A stretch of 35,250 bases of DNA. It comes from CAYUNT01 sp964446285. GTDB lineage: Bacteria; Sumerlaeota; Sumerlaeia; SLMS01; CAYUNT01. The translations under genes and the position numbers were made by a program. Positions within the stretch are counted from its first letter, which is position 1. Each line of letters opens with the position of its first letter. Shown in pieces: positions 1 to 6,016 of the stretch. The notes under the pieces are model-generated. The model was not told where the DNA came from, did not search any database, and saw only the letters and a program-made list of their open reading frames with translations. The stretch is taken from the NCBI GenBank assembly GCA_964446285.1, contig CAYUNT010000019.1, positions 1-35,250 on the forward strand, written 5' to 3'.

Positions 1-82
1 GGAAGGGTGGGAGAATCCGGCCCGGCTCAAAACTCGCGGGGCAGGTGTTTTTTCAACCCAATCCTTGAGGAATGCGATTGGC

Positions 83-1153
83 ATGAATTCCGTCCAGCCT
101 TTTCGCGGACGCATCGGGATTGTTGGCGCGGGGGCGCTCGGCGGCTATTACGGCGCGCGCCTCTTCCGCGCCGGACACGATGTGCATTTCCTCCTGCGGC
201 GAGATTACGACCTCGTCCGCCGCGAGGGGCTGCGCGTGGAATCGCCAGATGGCAATTTCCATATCCGCCCGCCCGTGTATTCGAGCGCGGAGGCGCTTGG
301 CCCCTGCGATCTCGTCATTGTTGGGCTGAAAACGACAGACAACACGGCGCTTCCGCAACTGCTGCGTCCCGTGGCGCATTCGGAAACCGTTGTGCTGACT
401 CTGCAAAACGGACTCGGGAACGAAGAGGCGGTTGCGCGCGCGCTGGCGGTCGTCGGCGCAGGCGCAGCCGCCTCGCCTCCCGATCTGCCCGGCGCTCATT
501 CCGCTCCCCCGCCGCCACCATCCGGGTCCATGTCCACGCCTGTGCCCGCGCCTTGTTATTCGGCAGCGGAAGCGGCGCGCGTCGTGGGCGGCATCGCATT
601 CCTTTGCAGCAACAGGGAAATGGGCCTGGTCCGCCACACCGCCTATGGGTGGATTCACTTGGCGGAATTCAGCGGCGCCCCGCTTGCGCGCACGCGGGCC
701 ATCGCGGAACTCTTCCGCTCGTCGGGCGTCGAGGCGAAGGTGTTTGACTCGCTGACGCAAATCCGCTGGTCGAAACTCGTTTGGAACATCCCGTTCAACG
801 GCCTGGCCGTGGCGGCGGGCAGTGCCGATACGCGCGTCATCCTCGACGATCCCGAATTGCGCAGCGCCGCCCGCGCGCTCATGGAAGAAGTGGCTGCGGC
901 GGCCGCCTCGCAGGGCGCGGTGATCGAGCCGGCGTTCATCGACCACATGATGAACCTTACGGAAGCAATGGCGCATTACAAAAGCAGCATGCAGATTGAT
1001 TACGAAACAAGGCGTCCGCTCGAGGTGGAAGCGCTGTTGGGCGAACCGTATCGCCGCGCGCGCCAGGCGGGAGTTTCCACGCCACGCATGGAAATGCTCT
1101 ATGGAATCGTGCGGCGGCTCGATGCGCTTCGCCGCAATGAAAAGAATTTATAA
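83..1153 (+). CDS. panE: 2-dehydropantoate 2-reductase family protein (ketopantoate reductase)
   Basis: Predicted cytosolic NADPH-dependent reductase of the ApbA/PanE family, which converts 2-dehydropantoate to pantoate in pantothenate/CoA synthesis. The N-terminus shows a Rossmann dinucleotide motif (GIVGAGALGGYYG, about residues 11-23). LTLQNGLGNEE and KLVWNIPFNGL follow; the lysine of the latter corresponds to the family's catalytic Lys. EVEALLGEP near the C-terminus holds the conserved Glu. A Pro/Ala/Ser-rich stretch of about 35 residues is inserted after the Rossmann half and is not usual for the family. I chose the ATG at 83 because a GAGG lies 12 nt upstream; an in-frame TTG at 65 is possible. 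Length is 356 aa against the usual 300-320. No other pantothenate gene is present in the window, so the exact substrate is inferred from the family; other ketoacid reductases share this fold. Confidence 0.85.
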   Translation: MNSVQPFRGRIGIVGAGALGGYYGARLFRAGHDVHFLLRRDYDLVRREGLRVESPDGNFHIRPPVYSSAEALGPCDLVIVGLKTTDNTALPQLLRPVAHSETVVLTLQNGLGNEEAVARALAVVGAGAAASPPDLPGAHSAPPPPPSGSMSTPVPAPCYSAAEAARVVGGIAFLCSNREMGLVRHTAYGWIHLAEFSGAPLARTRAIAELFRSSGVEAKVFDSLTQIRWSKLVWNIPFNGLAVAAGSADTRVILDDPELRSAARALMEEVAAAAASQGAVIEPAFIDHMMNLTEAMAHYKSSMQIDYETRRPLEVEALLGEPYRRARQAGVSTPRMEMLYGIVRRLDALRRNEKNL

Positions 1154-1213
1154 CCGCGAAAATTCGCGAAAAAGTTTTTTCATCTTTTCGTTGTTTTCGC
1201 GTTTTTCGTGGTT
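1152..1213. repeat. CACGAAAA-type repeat forming a hairpin, probable bidirectional terminator
   Basis: It begins within the panE stop codon. The left end AACCGCGAAAA pairs with the right end TTTTCGTGGTT, with one G-T mismatch, and the interior is made of imperfect CGAAAA/TTTTCG units. Runs of T and A flank the arms, and it lies between convergent genes. A terminator role is inferred from the hairpin and its placement. On the minus strand it reads as ACCACGAAAAACGCGAAAAC, a simple repeat type I recall from other uncultured bacterial genomes. Confidence 0.55.
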
Positions 1214-1238
1214 GGAAAATCTTTTTCCATGTTCAGGA

Positions 1239-2708
1239 TTATTTCTTCTCGTTGCTGAAGGCCGTCAGAACGCGCATAGGCCAATCCCAGATCATTTGCA
1301 CCAAAACCTGGTGCGTAGGAAGCGCCTGGGCCTCGCGTATGCGCCCAAGCAGCAGGTTCGAGGCGCCCAGCAGCAAAAACGCGGTCAAAAAGAAAACTCC
1401 AAACGGGCTGCCTATGCCCGGGGCGTCGGCTTCGGGGGAATGGCGCATCGACTGGAGAATAAATCCCCAGGCCAGAGGCGCGATTCCGCCGAATTGAGCC
1501 ACGATCACCTGATAGAGCGACATCCCGATCGTGACCTCTTCTGGCGGGCAGCATCCGAGCACAAACCGCACCTGCGACACGGTGTAGGCGGTTCCTAACA
1601 CACCCCAAAGCAAAAACAACATGGCGAGAACGGGCAGCGCGAGATGGATTCCCGCGGCGGCGCTGGCGAACCATGCGGCCATCAGAAACATTTGCCCCGT
1701 CAGTGCCAGGCGCAGAATCGGGCGGCTGCCCACGCGGTCGCTCAAGCGCCCCCAGTACACCGCCGTCAGCAAAACGCCAAGCGTTCCGGCGGCGCTGAGC
1801 CAGAGCACCGTGCCTTCGCTGCAGCGGAGATTCTCGCGCAGGTGGACAACGAGAAATCCGGAGAACGCGGCCACCGCCAGCGTATAGATGGCGCAGAATC
1901 GAATGGTGCGGCGGAATGTCTTTTTGCGCCAGATGTCGCGATAAGCGCGCAGAACCAGACCCCAGGGGCGGGGCGGGGCGTTGGTCGCGAACTCGGGCAT
2001 CGGGCAGGGCGCTTTTCGCAGGAAGAAAACGCTGATCCATCCGCCAACGGCAGCCGATGCGAAAACCACACAGTAGCGCCACGGTTCAGGTGATTTGCCA
2101 AGAAATGCGCCGCAGCCGAGCAGGGTGGCGAGGGCGCTGAGGTTAAGGACGAGTTGTTCGATGCCCAGATATTGCCCGCGGCGCCCGGGCGGAAGAATCA
2201 GCGTCAGCCACGGAAGCCACGATCCGCTTGTGAATCCGCGAATGGCGTTGAACGCGAAAACAGCGAATACAAGCGCGGCGACAAGCCACCCCGGCGATAC
2301 ACGCCCCACCAGAAACGGCAGCGGGGCAATGAGCAGCAGCGTAAAGGCGCGTGTTCCCCATCCGGCGAGCATCATCCGTTTGTAGCCGTGATGATTGGCG
2401 AGGTTGGTGGCCCAGAGCTGAAGCACCACGAGAAACGGAGTGAGCGAGAGGAGCACGCCAATGATCGCATCGCCCCCGCCGAGGAATTTGGCGATAAGGA
2501 TCAGGGGCGCGCCGAGCGCAATGGTGAAATTGAATGCGTTGAAGGCCTGAAACGCCAGCATCCAGCGCAAATACGAAGGAAGCGGGGGGAGATTTCCCGG
2601 ATTGGAATTTGCCTCGGAATTTGCCTCGAAATTTGCAGGGGCTTCCGCACCGGGAGATGCGGAATCGAGGGGAGCGGGGAGTGGTGTATCTTGAGACTGC
2701 ATGGCCAT
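1239..2708 (-). CDS. MFS transporter
   Basis: A 489-residue inner-membrane protein of the major facilitator superfamily with about 12 hydrophobic segments. The first begins near residue 47 (LRWMLAFQAFNAFNF). An MFS loop signature is visible between the halves of the second bundle (YWGRLSDRVGSRPI, about residues 318-331), matching the G-x3-D-R-x-G-R/S pattern. The N-terminal 45 residues are hydrophilic and contain a short encoded repeat (EANSEANSN). No clear Shine-Dalgarno sequence precedes either ATG (2708 or 2702), so the start is uncertain by two codons. It lies 190 bp downstream of thiE on the same strand. The substrate cannot be told from sequence; a link to thiamine or its precursors is only suggested by adjacency. 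Confidence 0.8.
   Translation of the reverse strand: MAMQSQDTPLPAPLDSASPGAEAPANFEANSEANSNPGNLPPLPSYLRWMLAFQAFNAFNFTIALGAPLILIAKFLGGGDAIIGVLLSLTPFLVVLQLWATNLANHHGYKRMMLAGWGTRAFTLLLIAPLPFLVGRVSPGWLVAALVFAVFAFNAIRGFTSGSWLPWLTLILPPGRRGQYLGIEQLVLNLSALATLLGCGAFLGKSPEPWRYCVVFASAAVGGWISVFFLRKAPCPMPEFATNAPPRPWGLVLRAYRDIWRKKTFRRTIRFCAIYTLAVAAFSGFLVVHLRENLRCSEGTVLWLSAAGTLGVLLTAVYWGRLSDRVGSRPILRLALTGQMFLMAAWFASAAAGIHLALPVLAMLFLLWGVLGTAYTVSQVRFVLGCCPPEEVTIGMSLYQVIVAQFGGIAPLAWGFILQSMRHSPEADAPGIGSPFGVFFLTAFLLLGASNLLLGRIREAQALPTHQVLVQMIWDWPMRVLTAFSNEKK
2604..2637. repeat. 12-bp in-frame tandem repeat in the MFS gene
   Basis: Two exact copies of GGAATTTGCCTC and a partial third. On the coding strand they give the peptide EANSEANSN in the hydrophilic N-terminus of the transporter. 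The period is a multiple of three, so copy number could change without loss of frame. Confidence 0.8.
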
Positions 2709-2898
2709 TCAGAATAGTGCGCGAGGAACGAGAGCGGAAAGATGCCCAACAGGCAGCGGGAATGCGGCGATGGCAGCGGCAGGTTGAGGAAGAGCAAACG
2801 CGCGGAACAAGGCTGCCTTTATGGCTGCCTTATCGGCCGCCTTGTCGCCGGTCCTCCCAGAAAGCGTATCGGCGGGCGGGAAGTTGTCAAGCGATGGA

Positions 2899-3621
2899 CT
2901 AATGAGGCGCGCGCATGGCGTCGAGAAACTGGCGCGTGGCCGCTGCAATATCCTCCAGGTTCGGGCGCATTAGCGCGGAAATTACGGCCGGGCGGCAATC
3001 TGGCGCGGCGGCCATGAGATGCGCGAGATTATCGAGAGAAATCCCGCCTATCGCGGCGATGGCCATGCCGCGGCGCGCAGCCTCCGCCGAAGCCCAGCGC
3101 GCAAACTCCAGCCCCAACGCGGAATATGGAGATTCCTTTGATGTCGTGCCGAAAATAGGCCCTATGGCCACGTAATCCACAGGTTCGCCGAGCGCGGCGA
3201 GGAATTGCGCGCGGGTGTGCGTCGAGATGCCAAGGATGCGGCGCGGGCCGATGCGGCGGCGAGCCTCGCGCGGCGGGCAATCATCCTGCCCCACGTGGAC
3301 GCCATCCGCGCCGGTTTCCGCGGCAAGGTCCGGATCGTCATTCACAATCAGGGCGGCTCCGGCGGCGCGGGTGAGCGCGAGGCAGCGGCGGATCGAGTCC
3401 GCTAGCGCCGGACGGGAAAGTGGCGGCGGATTGGTGGAATCTGGTTTTTCGCGGATTTGGATGAGGCGCGCGCCACCTTCGAGCAAGGCGGACACAATTT
3501 CTTCGTGCGAACGACCTCCCGCTCCGGCGAGGCGGCGGTCTGTCAGCGCATAGACGCCCGAGGGAAGCGCATTGCGCGGAGGATGACGCGGCGGGTTTGG
3601 CGGCATCGAATTTTCAGGCAT
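2899..3621 (-). CDS. thiE: Thiamine phosphate synthase
   Basis: Cytosolic TIM-barrel enzyme that joins hydroxymethylpyrimidine pyrophosphate and thiazole phosphate to make thiamine monophosphate. Family motifs occur in order: IQIREK, LIVNDDPDLA followed by GADGVHVGQDD (pyrophosphate/Mg site), ILGISTHT, YVAIGPIFGTTSK and IAAIGGIS. Length is 240 aa against the usual 210-230. The ATG at 3621 is preferred to the upstream alternative at 3657 because AGGA lies about 12 nt before it and homology starts soon after. The upstream stretch carries a GGACCTATG repeat block. I saw none of the conserved TPP riboswitch (THI box) sequence, although many bacterial thi genes carry one. Other thiamine genes are not in the window. 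Confidence 0.92.
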   Translation of the reverse strand: MPENSMPPNPPRHPPRNALPSGVYALTDRRLAGAGGRSHEEIVSALLEGGARLIQIREKPDSTNPPPLSRPALADSIRRCLALTRAAGAALIVNDDPDLAAETGADGVHVGQDDCPPREARRRIGPRRILGISTHTRAQFLAALGEPVDYVAIGPIFGTTSKESPYSALGLEFARWASAEAARRGMAIAAIGGISLDNLAHLMAAAPDCRPAVISALMRPNLEDIAAATRQFLDAMRAPH

Positions 3622-3677
3622 GGGTATTTTTTCCTGCAAAGGGCGGCGGACATGCACAGTATGGAATATAATGAATA

Positions 3678-3708
3678 GGACCTATAAGACCCATGAGACC
3701 CATGGGAC
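3678..3708 (-). repeat. GGACCTATG-type 10-bp repeat block
   Basis: Three imperfect units of about 10 bp built on GGACCTATGA/GGACCCATGG. They lie between the rsmB-like gene and thiE and form the distal module of a composite element whose other modules are at 3737-3798. Confidence 0.75.
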
Positions 3709-3736
3709 GCAAGATGTTTGTGGAAGTTGCGTTTTT

Positions 3737-3798
3737 CCATTCACTGATCACTGCCCACTGATCACTTCTTCACTCGCAACTCACAACCCACAACTACC
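3737..3798 (-). repeat. Composite GTTGTGGG / CAGTGATCAGTG repeat modules
   Basis: Read on the minus strand, it starts inside the TAG stop of the rsmB-like gene with TAGTTGTGGGTTGTGAG and continues into CAGTGGGCAGTGATCAGTGA. The GGTCCTAT module (3678-3708) follows 30 bp on. The same order and orientation recur at 34226-34400. Confidence 0.8.
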
Positions 3799-5218
3799 TT
3801 TTCTTCTTCAATACCGCCAGGAAAAATCCATCGCATCCGTGGCGGTGGGGCCATAGTTGGAGATCGCCTTGCGGCGTGATCATGTCGGGGCGCAGGCGGC
3901 CATGCGGGTGGAAAGGAACGCGAGCGAAATCGGAATGCGAGGCGAGAAAAGACTCGATCTGAGCCGTGTTTTCTTCGCGCAAGAGGCTGCATGTCACGTA
4001 GGCGATCCGCCCGCCCGGTCCGGCGCTTTCGCACCATTGGTTCAGAATGGAAAATTGCAGCCGAACGAGCTGTTCGAGGATTTCGGGCGATGTGCGCCAC
4101 TTGAGTTCCGGGCTGCGCCGCAGCGTCCCGAAGCCCGAACAAGGCACATCGAGCAAAACGAGGTCGGCAATTGGCAAGGCGCGCGACGGCGAAATTTCTT
4201 CAAGGATGGCGGCCCCGGCAGCCTTGGCGCGCTCGCGCAAAATCCGCAAGCGCCCGGCCGACGGCTCGTGAACCCAAATACGGCCTCGGTTTTGCATCAG
4301 GGCGGCCAGGTGCAGCGCCTTGCCGCCCGCGCCCGCGCAGGCGTCGATGACCGTCATCCCGGGGCGCGCGCCGAGGCGCTCTGTGATGAATTGCGAACCT
4401 TCGTCCTGAAACACGGCCAGCCCCTCGCGCACGGGGCCGATGGCGCCGCGTCCGATCCGGCTGGAAGACACAAAGCATTCGGGAACGAGCGTGCCGCGCC
4501 GGACGTCGATGCGCGCCGACGCAAGCCGCGCCGCCAATTCCTCCGGATTGCTGCGCAGCGTGTTTGCGCGCAGGCAAGCCTCGGCGGGGCGGTTGAGCGC
4601 CATGGCCATCGCGTCGCGTTCGTCTTCTGCCGGGATTTCCGCGCAAAGAAGCTCCCAAATCCACTCGGGAAAGGAATGGCGCACTGCGGCCTGGGGCGTG
4701 CGCATGGGATCGGCCAGGCGCGCCAGCGCCGAAAGGGCGCGTTCGGGATTCATTGACGGCAACAGGCGATTATCAGCAAGCAAAGGCATTCCCAGCGGCG
4801 GGTTTTCCATGTCGATATAAGCAAGCGCGGCGCGGAGAGAATTCAGCCGCCTGTCGAGATCGCTCGATGTATTTTCCGAGTCCGCTGCCTGCGCCCAAGG
4901 GCACTCTCCCGCGGGAAATCCGCACGAGACCGGCAAATCATCAAATGCGCCCGTGTCTTTCGCGGATTCGAGAATGGCCTGGTCGATGCGCCGCAAATGG
5001 CGCAGCGCATGATAAAACACGTTGCCAACAAACCGGCGGTCGCGCGCGCCGAGAGAGCGATGCGCGCGGAAATAGACGTCCATTGAGCGATCGGCCGGGC
5101 CGGCATAGTGGCGCAAATCGCCAATCAATTCCGCCACATGACCGATGAGATATGCTTCGCTTGCCAAAGGATTTATCCCCGATTTCGCCTGCTGGAATTC
5201 TGGCGCGCGGACGGCCAT
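3794..5218 (-). CDS. rsmB: RsmB/NOP family 16S rRNA (cytosine-C5) methyltransferase
   Basis: SAM-dependent RNA m5C methyltransferase, most like RsmB (m5C967 of 16S rRNA). The N-terminal NusB-like part shows RAHRSLGARDRRFVGNVFYHALR (its central residues RSLGARDRRF are typical of the family). Then come the SAM motif DACAGAGGKALHLA, motif IV DVPCSGFGTLRRSPELKW with the PC cysteine, and motif VI YVTCSLLREEN with the second, catalytic TC cysteine. Start: the ATG at 5218 has GGAG 7 nt upstream. The open frame continues to 5461, but that extension translates the GGACCTATG repeats as CPICPICPIG and has no family similarity, so I excluded it. Length is 474 aa. The gene leads the series rsmB-thiE-MFS, with repeat-filled gaps. 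RsmF-like specificity cannot be excluded. Confidence 0.88.
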   Translation of the reverse strand: MAVRAPEFQQAKSGINPLASEAYLIGHVAELIGDLRHYAGPADRSMDVYFRAHRSLGARDRRFVGNVFYHALRHLRRIDQAILESAKDTGAFDDLPVSCGFPAGECPWAQAADSENTSSDLDRRLNSLRAALAYIDMENPPLGMPLLADNRLLPSMNPERALSALARLADPMRTPQAAVRHSFPEWIWELLCAEIPAEDERDAMAMALNRPAEACLRANTLRSNPEELAARLASARIDVRRGTLVPECFVSSSRIGRGAIGPVREGLAVFQDEGSQFITERLGARPGMTVIDACAGAGGKALHLAALMQNRGRIWVHEPSAGRLRILRERAKAAGAAILEEISPSRALPIADLVLLDVPCSGFGTLRRSPELKWRTSPEILEQLVRLQFSILNQWCESAGPGGRIAYVTCSLLREENTAQIESFLASHSDFARVPFHPHGRLRPDMITPQGDLQLWPHRHGCDGFFLAVLKKKR

Positions 5219-5301
5219 GCGCGGCTCCGGCTCCCTGCAATGTTTTGTGGCACAAATCAGCGGCCCGCGCAATCCCCGCCTGCCGGAGCACAAGATAATG
5301 A

Positions 5302-5350
5302 GTCGTATAGGACCTATGAAACCTATGGGACATATAGGACAAATGGGACA
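5302..5350 (-). repeat. GGACCTATG-type 10-bp repeat block
   Basis: About five imperfect 10-bp units (GGACCTATGA, AACCTATGGG, ACATATAGGA and so on), 85 bp upstream of the rsmB start. Read through, they create a spurious N-terminal extension of that gene. Confidence 0.75.
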
Positions 5351-5542
5351 GGCGCAACAGGGCCGCGCATGGAAAAGTGCAATGGAGGTGCCCAATGTGC
5401 AAATGAGGGAAGGCGAGATTTTTGAACGCGAAACATTTCTTCGAATTGCGCCGGAGTCCATGAGGCGCTAGCAAGACAGTGGGGCAAGAATAAGCCCCGC
5501 CACCTTTCCTGCGGTGGTCAATGCTATCACGATAATACCGAT

Positions 5543-5804
5543 ATGAAGACAACACGGTATTTCGAAGAGCAAGTCTTACGGAAACGGCCTTATCTTCCGG
5601 AAACGGCCTTATCTTCGAAGGGAATGGTGCGAAGAGGCTATTCTGAATCCTGATGCGCGTGAAGTCCAATCAGATGGGCGAATACGCCATTGGTTGCATG
5701 TTGCCGAGTTGGGAAAATATCTGCGGGTTGTTACGCTGGCCGACGGGGAAACCATCCACAATGCGTTTCCAGATCGCGATTTCAGGAAAGGCATTCTACC
5801 ATGA
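5543..5804 (+). pseudogene. Small DUF2283-partner gene broken by a 19-bp tandem duplication
   Basis: From the ATG at 5543 the frame stops at 5651-5653. Positions 5579-5597 and 5598-5616 are perfect copies of a 19-bp sequence. Removing one copy restores a single 80-codon frame ending in TGA at 5802-5804, which overlaps the next start as ATGA. The restored protein begins MKTTRYFEEQVLRKRPYL and contains WCEEAILNP, DGRIRHWLHV, GKYLRVVTLADGET and HNAFPDRDF. From memory, small proteins with this pattern often sit beside DUF2283 genes and may form a toxin-antitoxin-like pair; I cannot confirm this or name a Pfam family with certainty. No good Shine-Dalgarno sequence precedes 5543. The duplication could be a recent mutation, a reversible switch or an assembly error. 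Confidence 0.75.
5579..5616. repeat. Perfect 19-bp tandem duplication
   Basis: Two abutting identical copies, CGGAAACGGCCTTATCTTC at 5579-5597 and 5598-5616. The length is not a multiple of three, so it shifts the reading frame of the gene it lies in. Confidence 0.97.
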
Positions 5805-6016
5805 AACTTCATTACTATAAAGAGACGGATTCTCTTTACATTGACCTGGCGGAGCGGCCATCGGCGGATTCTCGCGAAATCGAGCCGGGCATTGTTCTTG
5901 ATTTTGATGAACTGGGACGTCTTGTCGGCATTGATATTGACCACGCATCCATAGTTGCAAGCATAGGCCGGCTCGAGTTGAATGATCTCCCCCTTCAGAA
6001 TGTCTCCATCGGCTGA
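5801..6016 (+). CDS. DUF2283 domain protein
   Basis: A 71-residue protein matching the small DUF2283 family: MKLHYYKETDSLYIDL at the start, then RPSADSREIEPGIVLDFDELGRLVGIDIDHAS. Family members are small beta-rich proteins often found as second genes of two-gene cassettes; their biochemical role is not established. The ATG at 5801 has AGGAAAGG upstream, inside the preceding frame, and overlaps that frame's stop as ATGA. That indicates translational coupling in the ancestral pair. The strong ribosome site should still allow expression although the partner is frameshifted. It is the last member of the cassette and overlaps the start region of the U32 gene by about 35 bp in a different frame. 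Confidence 0.85.
   Translation: MKLHYYKETDSLYIDLAERPSADSREIEPGIVLDFDELGRLVGIDIDHASIVASIGRLELNDLPLQNVSIG

Noticed and set aside
5219..5461. N-terminal extension of the rsmB-like gene (CPICPICPIG peptide)
   Set aside because: It is a translation of the GGACCTATG repeat block. The ATG at 5218 has a proper ribosome site and the family similarity begins after it.
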